Positions 22,636 to 33,717 of a stretch of DNA of 64,000 bases are shown piece by piece; position 1 is the first letter of the stretch; every line of letters begins with the position of its first letter. The stretch spans positions 1,594,501 through 1,658,500 of the forward strand of contig NC_091108.1 of the NCBI RefSeq assembly GCF_024713975.1, in the 5' to 3' direction. The notes below the pieces were generated by a model. It saw nothing but the letters and a program-made list of their open reading frames with translations, was not told the origin of the DNA and did not search any database. Source of the DNA: Paralichthys olivaceus (lineage: Eukaryota; Chordata; Actinopteri; Pleuronectiformes; Paralichthyidae). Made by a program: the position numbers and the translations under genes.

Positions 22636-23616
22636 GTTGGGACGGACAGTCGTCCTTAAGTAAATTACTCTGCCACATGGTGAACGATCTCATTACTTCC
22701 GCCAAGAAGGATGTTGTGTGTTTGAATCAGGGAAGAAATCTTTAGATTTGGATCCGGCTCAGGGGGCAGATCTCAGATTTTGGATGATGCAAGATAAGTC
22801 CTTTTTCAAGAAATGATCCAGAGATGTTTCTAAAATAACAGAAATGATTAGAGAACAGATGACTGTGTTATTTAGTGCGGCTGGATTGAATTTAAGGGGA
22901 CTGTTGGGCCTTAGTTGAGGTCTGTGCTCTGCTGACCATTCACAGAACCTGAACTGGAGAATCTGTTGTTGTTACCATTGTCGTGAAAATCAACGTTGCT
23001 CATTTCTTTGTGATGAAGCTGTTTTAGTGAAGAAAAGCTGCAAAGACAGAGACTGAACAGGAACACTGTGGTTTGTGGTGTTTCAGGAGGAAACTCTCAG
23101 TTGTTGTCTCACATCACTTTCACTTTGTCTCCATCAGCTTTGAATGAAGACAAAACAACAGACTGGATTTATTCTTTATTTCAACTTTCAGCTTCTTCAC
23201 ACATTAGATTGTTATTGCTTCAAACATATGTAAGAGATTTAAATGTAAATACACATGTAGAAGAAACAGACGTGATGAGGACAAACCCTCAGAGGGACTC
23301 GATCAGGACGCTCTCCAATGAACTGCTAGTTCAGATCAAGACAATCAAAAAGCACAGAAAGCTACACAGCAGCAGATCAACACGTCCGTCCACTAAATAT
23401 GTGAATACAAGGAGGACGAGTGGATTCACACTTTACAAAGATGAGACGTGATAAAAACAAACCTTCAACAGCTTCTTCAACTGTCCAGGTTCCACATTTC
23501 AAATGTGACCAAACATCCCATAATACTGATGCTGTGTAAATCAAACCAAACATGGAGACAAAAGAAGTTCAAGATTTAAACACAGAATCTAAATCACTGC
23601 TTTTAAAGACTCCAGA

Positions 23617-25284
23617 CTATTTGAGTTTACACAACTCAACTGAGGATCCAGAATAATTAACCACAACTCCAGCATAGAGAGGCTGAGTGAATGTGGTCTG
23701 GACTCTGTGGAGGAGAGTCATGGTGTCAGAGACGCTGTAGAAGGACAGAACACCTGCACTGTGATTCAGGTACACTCCTACTCTGGAGGACGGAGGACCT
23801 GAGACTGGAGTATGGATGCTGTTGTGATAAAAGTTATAAATGTTTCCATCACAATCTAACATCCAAGATTTATCATTGAATCCAAATCTACATTTATCTG
23901 ACCTCCCTGCTCTGTTGATATTCTTGTATGTGACTGCTACACTAACTCCTCCTTCTCTCTCCAACTCCCAGTAACAACGTCCAGTCAGACTCTCTCTACT
24001 CAGGACCTGAAACCAATAAGTGAATCTGTCTGGATGATGAGAATAAAACTGTTCTTCTCTCATTAATGTCACTTTTCTGTTTCCCTCAGATAATAACAGT
24101 TCTTTGTGTGCTGTGTTTGGATCCAGTGTGATTTCCTGTGAATATTTGAAGAAGTCAGCTCTGGTCTTGGGCTCTGGTTGTGGCAGTAAAACATCCACTT
24201 GAGACACAATCTGTAAAATCTTTGTCTCTGTCTCACTCAGAATGTCCTGTAGTCGACCTCTGACCTGTGACACAGCTGCTGTCACGTCCTCAAAGTACCT
24301 CAGAGGACGGATCCTGATGCTGGATGAGTGTGTAGATTCACTGAGTGACAGTGAGGGGTAGTTGAGTAGAAACTGGATGTGATCCTCTGTGTGTGAGAGC
24401 TGCTTCAGTTCATCGTCTCTCCTCTTCAGCTCAGTGATCTCCTGCTCCAGTTTCTCCTGAAGCTCTTTGACTCGACTCACTTCAGTTTCCTGCTGGGATC
24501 TGATCTGCTGCTTCACATCAGAGCTTCTTTTCTCCAGCAGACGGATCAGCTCAGTGAAGATCTTCTCACTGTCCTCCACTGCTTTATCAGCAGAGCGGTT
24601 GACGGCCTCCTCCTCCTGTTGAAGCAGCTTCACATCTTTCTCTCTGTCCTGGAGTCTCTGCTGGATCGTTTGTCTCCTCGGCCCGAGCTCTCTCTGCCTC
24701 TCAGTCCTTTCTGCTGCAGCTGACACTGTGTCGTGGTCTTTATGTTCATCCACAGAGCAGAGATAACAGATACACTGCTGATCAGTGCGGCAGAACATCT
24801 TCTTCACCTCATCGTGACGAGAGCAGATGTTCTCCTGGAGCTTCTCGGAGGGCTCCACCAGCTTGTGCTTCTTAAATGCAGGTGACTGAAAATGAGGCTG
24901 GAGGTGTTTTTCACAATAAGAGGCCAAACAAACCAAACAGGACTTGAGAGCTTTGAGTTTTCTCCCAGTGCAGAAATCACAGGCCACATCTTCAGGTCCA
25001 GCATAGCAGTGATCAGCAGGAGCAGCTTGGAGTCCAGTCTTCTTCAACTCCTCCACTAAATCAGCAAACATGGTGTTTTTCACCAGGACAGGCCTCAGTG
25101 CGAAGGTCTCTCTACACTGAGGACAGCTGTAGATTCCTCTCTCATCCTGATCGTCCCAGTGGGTTTTAATACAGCTCATACAGTAGCTGTGTCCACAGCC
25201 AATAGTCACTGGATCCTTCAGTAGATCCAGACAGATCGAACAAGAGAATCTTTCTCCGTCCAGTTGATTTTCTTGCTGCGCCAT
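23617..25284 (-). CDS. TRIM E3 ubiquitin ligase, TRIM16/TRIM25-like (copy 5)
   Basis: A 555-residue intact copy at the outer end of the array. Its N-terminus and upstream region resemble copy 4 (MAQQEN, GIYSCP, same 386-bp upstream deletion). Its B-box 1 (FCTGRK, SCLVCLA, SPAFKKH) and shortened Pro and SPRY loops resemble copy 3. Unique points are TMFADL after the RING, LRYFEDV, YWELEREGGVSV and the C-terminal GVVVNYSGSSVEL. It also loses the ATTAAA just past the stop. All zinc ligands remain, so it is probably active. The mosaic pattern points to gene conversion or unequal crossing-over. Confidence 0.93.
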   Translation of the reverse strand: MAQQENQLDGERFSCSICLDLLKDPVTIGCGHSYCMSCIKTHWDDQDERGIYSCPQCRETFALRPVLVKNTMFADLVEELKKTGLQAAPADHCYAGPEDVACDFCTGRKLKALKSCLVCLASYCEKHLQPHFQSPAFKKHKLVEPSEKLQENICSRHDEVKKMFCRTDQQCICYLCSVDEHKDHDTVSAAAERTERQRELGPRRQTIQQRLQDREKDVKLLQQEEEAVNRSADKAVEDSEKIFTELIRLLEKRSSDVKQQIRSQQETEVSRVKELQEKLEQEITELKRRDDELKQLSHTEDHIQFLLNYPSLSLSESTHSSSIRIRPLRYFEDVTAAVSQVRGRLQDILSETETKILQIVSQVDVLLPQPEPKTRADFFKYSQEITLDPNTAHKELLLSEGNRKVTLMREEQFYSHHPDRFTYWFQVLSRESLTGRCYWELEREGGVSVAVTYKNINRAGRSDKCRFGFNDKSWMLDCDGNIYNFYHNSIHTPVSGPPSSRVGVYLNHSAGVLSFYSVSDTMTLLHRVQTTFTQPLYAGVVVNYSGSSVELCKLK

Positions 25285-25635
25285 TTCACCTGCTGCCAGT
25301 GACTGTAGAATAGTTTCACTTCCTGTGAACACAAACAGAGTCTCTGCTCCTCCCCCTCTCGTTCACAGAAAGCAGAGTTGTCACAGTCTGTGCCACCACT
25401 GGGGGGCGAAAGAGCTCCACTAAAACGTTGTGAGTGTGGGGGACCGACTCTGTGTTTGCTGATGTGACAGTTTTTTGTTTTGGATAATTGTCTGTTCAAT
25501 GTTCAATTGTCTGTTTATGGATCTGAAACATTTCGTTTTTCAGAGACTGAGGGGAAAGCAGAAAAAACTGAAGAGGAAATCCAGCAGCTGTTGAATCTCA
25601 GTGGGAGAAACCTGCAGAGTTGAGGCTTGAATCCG

Positions 25636-25795
25636 TAGACTGTAAATAAAGATGGACGACACGACAGCTCCCCCGAAAGTGAAGCCAAATCATCTTGATG
25701 GCCTCCTGGTGGCTGGCTGCAGTAAAGGTCTGGAATGTTCGCAGATGGGACATGGATCAAACTAAAAAGTCAAAGTACGTAAGTCGTGATTGACA
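25636..25795. mobile_element. Truncated TIR element at the end of TRIM unit 5
   Basis: The left terminal repeat and first 150 bp match the other units. A deletion then joins gtaagt to the downstream word cgtgattgaca, with the four bases aagt shared at the junction. Similarity to the array stops at 25795. Confidence 0.7.
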
Positions 25796-27325
25796 ACCTC
25801 GTTGATGAGTCCCTGGCACCACTGCTACAGGACACTGGTCATCTGTTTATTTAAAGTTTATTAATATTAAATGTTTATTGTGTGAAACTGATAAGATGAA
25901 CGGTTCTAAAGAGATATGAAACACAAGGAGAAGGAGTTTCTGTTTCTGGAATTAATATGCAACAAGTGTTGGAGGCTCAGGTCTGGAGAAAACCCTAGTT
26001 GCGTTCTGTATGTATTTGTGTGAGTTCGGTGTCTGTGGTAAATCACTCACTGGGCATATTAGCGGGATATGAAAATGCACCTGCTGGTATCCAGTTTGTT
26101 AAGTTGCAAGTAAATGTTAACTTTACATTTCCTGGAGATTTTTCTTTTTGTAATCCCCCAACCTCAAACCTGAGTACATACTGTGTGTCTGATAAACTGC
26201 CCACGTCTCCTCTTCGCCCTCAAATTAAAATTCCATTTCAGTCTCCAATATTTCATCATTTACATAAATAAAAAGTCGAGCTGGTGCCTCTGGTGCCCAT
26301 TTAGGAGAAAGAATCTGGTTCATGTGTCAAATCATTCAAAGTGAAGTTTCCGGGGCTTCTGGGCAGCAGCCTGTTCTGTGTTTCATGTTGGCCCTGCAGA
26401 GCCAAGCAAGTGCACCAGCCTCCTATTTTCAGCCAATAGTGTCATAACAGGAAGATGGGATACTCGTCTGCAAGAGAGCCTGCATTCTGTTAAGAGGTGA
26501 GGTTCATTAACCTCACTTTCATTTTCAGTGACTAGCACTCATACCCTGCTTTCAATCATGTACTCAGTTCCAGAGACATTGTGTGAGGAAGCGAATGTCC
26601 GTGTGAGCGACTCAGGACTCTCTCTGCGAGTTTGTCCTGCCAGCCCCCTCCTGAGAACTGTCCGAATGAACTGTCGAAGTGAGAACACGGCAGGAGATCC
26701 TCCGCTGGATTCACCGCCAGCAGTGGGCGAGAAAAACCAACAAAAGCACTTGTTGTGAACGGGTCTGATCAGAGAATCTCATGCTGCATTGTTCAAATGC
26801 AGAAATGTCTCTCCCGGAGTTGGTGGAGACCTCAACCAGAGCGGAAAGAGCGTGAATATTAGACACGACTCCAAGTGAACATGTTGTTCTGTAACTGCTC
26901 ACAACACCTTATATCCACTCAAGGGGGCGCTGTCAGACTGTGTGTGCACATGGTGAGGTCGTGAGTTCCTCTGGAGTCCAGTGTCTGAGCTGAAAACTTG
27001 CAGGCTATGTTCCATTAAAACTAAGCAGGCGCTGACGCTTCTTCACCTTCTGCACATCTGTCATCCACTCCGAGCTGCTCCCCAAACCCACAGTGATGGA
27101 TCACACATCCAGTAATTGTGGCCGCTGGCACTGACACTCTTTCAGGAACACCAAACCCGACTGAGTTTTAGTTTTTCAATAAATCCATCGGATGTGGCGC
27201 TGGTAACGAAGCAGTAGTCTGCAGAGCCGCATCTGAGAAGATGCATCGTTCATAGCTGCAGTTTAGCGACGGACAAAAGTTTTCCAGATCCGCTTTAAAA
27301 CTCCAACAGATAGAGTTCAGTCGCA
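25796..27325. other. Intergenic, no gene seen
   Basis: Unique-looking DNA after the array. A stretch near 26754-26800 (gtgaacgggtctgat followed by gagaatctcatgctgc) resembles 28522-28570, so both may be parts of the same dispersed repeat. No exon or RNA could be supported. Confidence 0.5.
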
Positions 27326-27669
27326 CAGAATGTTACTTTGCACACGAGACCTTTTTTATTTCAAGTGATTTTTATCCCACGTCTCTGTTACTCCATTACA
27401 GTATGTTGAGACCTAGAGAGCCCAGCAGGCAGTTATCAACTCATATCTCACCACTTGTTTTTTCATCAGACAATTTCATCATTGAAGAGAAAAGGCAGGA
27501 ATGTGATGTTCAATAAATGATTCTTACTTTATTTCTTTCTCTTGATATTTTCTTAATGCAACTCGATCAAGTTCCTTCTGAACAACATGTCTTGAAGTCT
27601 GTGCTGAGACTGTAAAACTCCTGGCGTCCAAATTGTTGCCGGAGCCTTAGAGCCGTTAAAACAGAGAAG

Positions 27670-27804
27670 TTTGAAAACTCCTCGGCTGCGTTTTAGTTTG
27701 AAAACTCCTCGGCTGCATTTTAGTTTGAAAACTCCTCGGCTGCATTTTAGTTTGAAAACTCCTCGGCTGCATTTTAGTTTGAAAACTCCTCGGCTGCATT
27801 TTAG
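27670..27804. repeat. 27-bp minisatellite, five units
   Basis: Five almost identical 27-bp units (core gaaaactcctcggctgc). The period is a multiple of three, so frames on both strands remain open; I do not regard these as coding. Confidence 0.95.
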
Positions 27805-28324
27805 CCTGGACGGACAGAAACAGTTGTTTGCATACGATGACGTAGACACTCACGAGCGAAGCCTTCGCTCATTTGTTAGGTTCCTATCACATGACCACCT
27901 CGAGGAAGACAACAACCAGCTAAAGCCTCGGCTACCAGTGTAGAAAACCAAATGGATAATCAACCTCAAGCATTGCTGACCCTGTTGCCTTTACCAACAC
28001 AGATCCTGATATTTATGATCATGAGGAGATGATGAGACAAAATTATTTTATGAAATCAGGTTTTAAATCTGAATCAAATCCCCACGAATCATGATGATGA
28101 CTCGTGGACAGAAGCAGCAGCAGATTCAAGCATTGCTCAGAGGCTCAACAGTGTTTATCCACACTCATGGCGTCCTGCCTGCAGTTTTATCGGCGTCCTT
28201 CTGCCTCCCATTTATGCTGTTACACATCAAGACGCTGCCCAATTAAACTGGCAGGGACTCAAACAAACACCTGCCCGGGATCAACAAGGTTTAAACTTGA
28301 TGCAGAGGTGGGTTTCAAATCCGA

Positions 28325-28489
28325 GGGGGGGGGGGGGCGATGCTCTCTGAAACCCATTCTTTTCAGTTGCATTAACCACGCACGGGCGGTTTTTCACTGC
28401 GCCGAGGAAGGTGCAGGCGAAGCTCTTGTGCGTTCAGCTTTTCAAATGCGTTACAGCCTGTCTCCTGCATGCTGCGCGCCCCCCCCCCC
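28325..28489. repeat. G13 run and C11 run 141 bp apart
   Basis: A run of 13 G at 28325-28337 and a run of 11 C at 28479-28489. The two could pair as an inverted repeat. Confidence 0.9.
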
Positions 28490-29048
28490 TCGGCTGAACA
28501 CGACGTGTGATTTTACTGTTGTTGTGAACGCGCCTGGACTCGGAGAATCTCCTGCTGCGTTTTTCATACGTGAAAGACAAACTATGCAATGAGTTTGGAA
28601 ACGACTGGACAAAGCCTGAAGGCATAGATGTCTGATCTTACTAAATCATTTTTAAATAATCACAAGGGCTTCACATGAGATTGCTTTTCTAAAATCACAG
28701 CACATGACTTGAGATAAAAAAGGTCTCGTTTGCAAAGTAACATTCTGGGAGTAAACATGTCTGACTCCAGCATTTGGCCTCATGGTGCCACAGAATGGCC
28801 TTTTAATCAGCTCATCAGAAGATCACACAAAGGACTCAACTGCTGTATAGGATCTGTATTGTAGCCATTAATTGCAGGACACGGGGCCTTGTTCCCAGGA
28901 TGTGGCGGACAAGCTCAGTGACCCGTGAGGTTCTGGAGCCGATGGCATGTTCCCAGCCGGTTCACATCTCTTTGAAACATGTTAACAGTTCATCAGTGTG
29001 CACACAGCGGCCAGAACGTTCACATAAACAAAAAACTTTATAATGTTA

Positions 29049-29049
<1 letters not shown>

Positions 29050-29100
<51 letters not shown>
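29050..29100. repeat. CA microsatellite
   Basis: About 25 uninterrupted CA units. Confidence 0.98.
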
Positions 29101-29104
<4 letters not shown>

Positions 29105-29209
29105 GGGCTTGTGTCATCACGTCAAATCTCAACAGAAATCATAGATTTCACTGCTACGTATGGAACAGCAGTGAGGCCGACTGGATTCTTGTGTCACTCT
29201 TAGTTAGAG

Positions 29210-29229
29210 TCAACACACACTCACACACA

Positions 29230-29260
<31 letters not shown>

Positions 29261-29290
29261 ACTCACACTCACACACTCACTCACACACTC
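29210..29290. repeat. Interrupted CA/CACT microsatellite
   Basis: CA units mixed with CTCA interruptions. Confidence 0.95.
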
Positions 29291-31684
29291 CTGGCACATG
29301 AAAGAATCGTGTTCCCTCTGATTATTGACGCTCCCTCTGAGCTGCCTCACAGCAGATGAGTATCTCCGAGCAGGAAGCTCTCAGAAGAGAAGAGGATATT
29401 CTGCTCTCTGCGGAGAGACGTCTGCTGTAAACTGTGTGAAAGTGTCTTTGTGTTTTTTTGCTTTGACATTTCAACGACACTTGTTACTTTAATGCAGCTG
29501 ACGTTTGACTTTTATTTTTTGTTAAAGTACTCAAATACAAATATTCCAGTCCTGAGGCTCTATCCTGCATTTTCTCGTTGTGTATTTTCATAAAAGATAA
29601 AATGTCTCTGTGACCCATTCACAGAACAACACATCAATTCTTGCAAACTGGAACAGATGGGCCTCATGGACCAATTGCTTCTTAAAAATGTTCTTCAGTT
29701 TGTTCTAAAGCTCAAGATTCACGACACGTTCACATCTGGGTACTAATGTTGATGAGTGCCACGTCCTCGTGAATTGAAAGCCAGCGCCAGTTTTTCCGAT
29801 TAGCACAGGTCTGACCCGCCAGGGGCGATAATGAATGAAGGAAAGGCTCGTTTATGACAAAGGCTCAGAAGTGTTGACTTTCATTTGATTTATTTGAACT
29901 TGCTCCAAGGTGATGAGGTAGAGTTTTGCCTCGGATAACTGACATCAGCTTGGCCACGGTAGCGGAGTGACAGCTCGCCCTCCCACCGACCACCTCTGGT
30001 CGTTGCTGTAACGACCTGTTTCGTCGGTGACGTCAAACCTCCACCGGCCTCTAACTGCCCGCGCCAGGCTGTCAGTCTTATCAACCGGTCACCCTACATT
30101 TATACACAAACAGTCACCATGACTTCCCCTCAGAGCTTTAATCAGAGTCTGCCCACTTACAAGTGACAGGTAGAGGACACATCAGAGACAGTGGATGGGA
30201 CGCTGCCGCAGCATGTCCTCAGTCCTCCAGAAACATTAGCATGTTCTTTATGAGAGAAATCAGGGTCTTGAAAAAACAAGTGGGTTCTGCTTTGTGTCAT
30301 CGGTTCTTTCTTTTCCAGCTTATTGCAAAGTTTCACCTAAAACTTCCCGAAATATTCGTCCAAGCAACGACCTGAGCGCAAACGCACAGTTTAAGCACAA
30401 GCAGTGGCTATTTGAGAGCCAGCACAAGGGTTCGAGTGAAAGCCTCACGAAATCCGAAGGCCCTGCTGTCACACTGAAAGACCACGCTCTTGAATGAAGA
30501 GAGGAAAAAAACCCACACTGGTGATGTTTGTCGCACACAGATGAAACACCCAGACGGCCGGGGGGGTCTGTTCTCACTGATCTGGAGCTCGCTCATTAAA
30601 AAACACATCGTTTGAAATGTGGCCACATGAGAATCAGGTTCAGTACAGAAAATGCACGAAGCTTTGAAATACAGTGGAGTCAGCCTTACTGAGCTTCTGG
30701 TACTTCACACTGGAGCGGAGATGTGTCAGTGGAGCTTTCTGTACTTTTATCATCTACTTTCCTCCTTTATCATATTTTGTTTCCGCGCCTGCACATTTAA
30801 AGAAACAGCAGTGACAGAATCCCCCTCCCCCTCTGGAGGACGGTGGTTTACAACAACCAGCGACACAAAGCTAAGTGCTCAGTCATCGCCCTAACGTGGA
30901 CCCTTCGCCCCGCCCTCATTCTTCGTCCCAATTAGCGGCGTCTTCGCCTCAGGTTGCTCTGCCAGCTCCGATCAAGGCATCTAGAATTCACAAAACTGAG
31001 TTTTCAGTCTGTGACTCTCCGTCGCCCGTCCCCAAGCCTACAGCTGCATGTATTGTTTTGGTTCTAAATGATTTGAACTGTGTTGGTGAAAATGTTGAAA
31101 TATGATCCACATGTGTGAGCAACAGATCCATGAGGCCTCTGACTCATCAGATGGTAAAACAGGTGGTTCATTAAACGACAAGAAGGATTTTACGATCATG
31201 TGATCGTTCCTTTAAAAAAAGCGAGCTGGGACAGTCCGGGTGTGAACAGTGGGAACACGGTGTCAGCATTTTGAGAAGGTTTCTTGTTATTTTGAGATAA
31301 AGTCTGAGTTTCTTGTTGTTTGATATAAAAAGTCAGAACAGAGTGTCGGAGTGTCTAATTATTCTTGTTATTTTGATAAAACAGGACATAATATTCAGCG
31401 TCTCACTACTTTAGAGAGGAATTCTCCTTTTTTCTGTGTCTGTAAGTGTAAATTAATATTAAATCTGTTTTAAGGTAATTAAAATACCTACAAGGCAAAC
31501 AGAGATTTAGTTTTTTCAAAATAATGCACATGATTTTTTCCCATTATGCATTTCTCTGGCAGATTGCAGTCCACTGCTAATGCACTGACGAGCTGATAAT
31601 TAGAGAGCAGTTAAAAGCACCGCGAGAGAAAACGGATTGACAGCTCTGACTCACTCTGCTCATTTAAATGGAGTAATTAAAGTC

Positions 31685-31711
31685 TCACACACACACACAC
31701 ACACACACACA
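31685..31711. repeat. CA microsatellite
   Basis: About 13 CA units. Confidence 0.97.
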
Positions 31712-33717
31712 TCTTAACCCTCTCCCAGAAAATGGCAGAGCAGCGATGTGACCACAAAGCAAACAGACTGTGTGCAGAGTTCTCCACCTCAGCCAACGGA
31801 GGAACAGATGTTACAAAGCTTCACGAGGATTAAACGACCCACACACCCTCAAATATGATTTCAGCGATGCCAAGTAAAATGTGCTGGGGTGCAACAGGAG
31901 GATGAGGGAGGAACGTCAACACACACGTCACATCCCCGGGAACTGATCCAGCATAGTTTATCTGTGGCGGGGCGGGTTACTGAAGCCGCCTTCGCTCAAT
32001 AGTTTTAAAATAAACTCAGAGATCCACAGAGTTCCGTTCACACGGTGCAGTTCTTACAAAGGAGCCTTTATCAGTCATCTTTACATGACATTCACGGTGT
32101 CTCAATTCAAATACACGTGTTCGATAAAGACACTCAGGCATCAAGTCAGTCGACAGTAAAACTCTCAACCACTTAGAGTCACAGAGACGAGTAACATGGA
32201 GACATCGTAGATATTTGGCAGCACTTCCCTCGAGGCATGCAGCTGTGCTGGGTTTGATATTGTGATATTTGCATGGCAGCTGAGAGCCTCTTTCCACTCA
32301 CGTCAACTCGTATTGGTTTTATTTATATTTCTTATAAATGAATGCATTGTTTGCTTGTATTTGACAACATCTTAATTCATGAGCTGGTCCGTTTATCGTC
32401 CAAGACAGGAAAGTGCATTTCATCAGGTTTTCTCGGGACAAGAATTCATTATATTTACATTTACAATGAATTAATTAAATATTCAGCAGATTCACAGATA
32501 ATAAAAAATAATGTCAGGCAGAGCTAAAGCTGTAAACTCATCGAGAGTTCTTCTTCTCCGTCATAGACGCGATGAAACGTTTCCAAATTAAATATTTATG
32601 CATTACATTTACATCCTGCTGAGACACATCTATTGTGTATATTTGTACTTAGGAGAGAAGTATTTTTACAGAGTGTTTACTCAGTTGAAAGGTTTCCCTG
32701 TCAGACGCACTTGGTGGATGTAAGTGCTGCGCCCAGGCTTTGAGACTGAAACTGGAGGACACATGTTAAATCTCATTCACTCTCGTGTCATTGTACAACG
32801 TGAGTTCACAGCTCATCTGAATTGTGGAGTTCCCCAATGTTCCATCCTCGGCCTCCTGTTAATCTCCATTTGAATACTTCACCTGTGAAATGAATTCTAA
32901 AAAACATTTGTTATGCAGATGATACAGGTGTGTGTAAAAAAAAAAAAAACCCCAGGAGATTGCAGGTCCCTCAACTTCCTCGTTGTCGCCAAATTTAACC
33001 AAAACATTTACAAAACATTTACTCATTTAGCTCCTCGTGATAAACGCCAGCAGATTCTTCGATTCTTAGAACTGAGGTCAGATTTGGCGTTTTGTCGTAT
33101 CTTTTAAGGTAACGGTCGAGTCCGGCTGCTAATGAACTTAAATTATTTAATTTGTATTATTTTAAAATATGATTCATATGACTGGAAACCGACCACGATG
33201 TTGAATTAAGAAGAGGAATTCTGGACAGTGAGCAGCTTTACACCTTTGTTAACCGAAGATCTTAATAATGGGCTGTGTGGTGGACAAAATAAACTTCTTC
33301 CGTATCTTCTTCTTAAGTCAAGAAGTTTTTTTTCTTGCTGCAAAGACTAAAACAGAAAAACGTAGCACATTACAAACAAAGCAGACTTTTCTTTTTTTTG
33401 TTGACACGGTTTCAATTCTTCAAGAAAATCACACGACGACAGGCAAATATCTAGAGCAATAAAAAAAAGATTATCATGCAACCGCTGCGCAAAGCCGCGT
33501 GAATAAAAGCCACATTATTCACGTTCCTTCAGTGAAGCAGTACAATCTAATCAGTTCACTGAGGACGACCAAGTAGTTTCTGAAACATCTGTCGTCAAAC
33601 TGGAAACAGGAAACAGAATCTCAAGTTTCAGTTTCTCAGAACGTCTCCGCGTGCGGTTTCAAGATTCTATGTTTTAGCGGCTCTAAAAGTCCGGAGTAGT
33701 TTTGAGTTCTGATGCGT

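Larger units (their letters stand above)
8526..25795. repeat. Tandem segmental array: five TRIM-containing units
   Basis: Five head-to-tail units begin near 8526, 12255, 15983, 19700 and 23041 and share nearly all of their sequence, coding and non-coding. Spacing between the TRIM stop codons is 3728, 3728, 3718 and 3340 bp. Each unit holds a 3' flank of about 580 bp, an intact TRIM gene on the minus strand, then a 1.1-1.5 kb upstream region with one short TIR element. Units 4 and 5 lack 386 bp just upstream of the gene. Unit 5 ends early at 25795, where similarity stops inside its TIR element. The very low divergence of the non-coding parts means recent duplication or homogenisation. Confidence 0.95.
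27326..28747. mobile_element. 1.42-kb block bounded by 41-bp inverted repeats (possible DNA transposon)
   Basis: The sequence at 27326-27366 recurs inverted at 28707-28747 with about two mismatches (core actttgca, then acgagaccttttttat). Between them lie a 27-bp minisatellite, a G13 run and a C11 run. The longest open frame (28104-28592) has no transposase features that I can see. It could be a non-autonomous DNA transposon, or two dispersed repeats in opposite orientation. Confidence 0.5.
28748..33717. other. Intergenic, only simple repeats seen
   Basis: About 5 kb between the inverted-repeat block and the vipr2 3' side. Apart from CA microsatellites I see no exon with splice signals, no RNA gene and no long repeat. 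The short open frames have no recognisable family. Confidence 0.5.

Noticed and set aside
27670-27804. CRISPR-like regular repeats (27 bp; also 45 bp at 51831 and 13 bp at 49852)
   Set aside because: The units are directly adjacent with no spacers, and the genome is eukaryotic. They are minisatellites.
28104-28592. 162-codon plus-strand frame
   Set aside because: It crosses a G13 run and a C11 run, has no domain I know and lies inside an inverted-repeat block.
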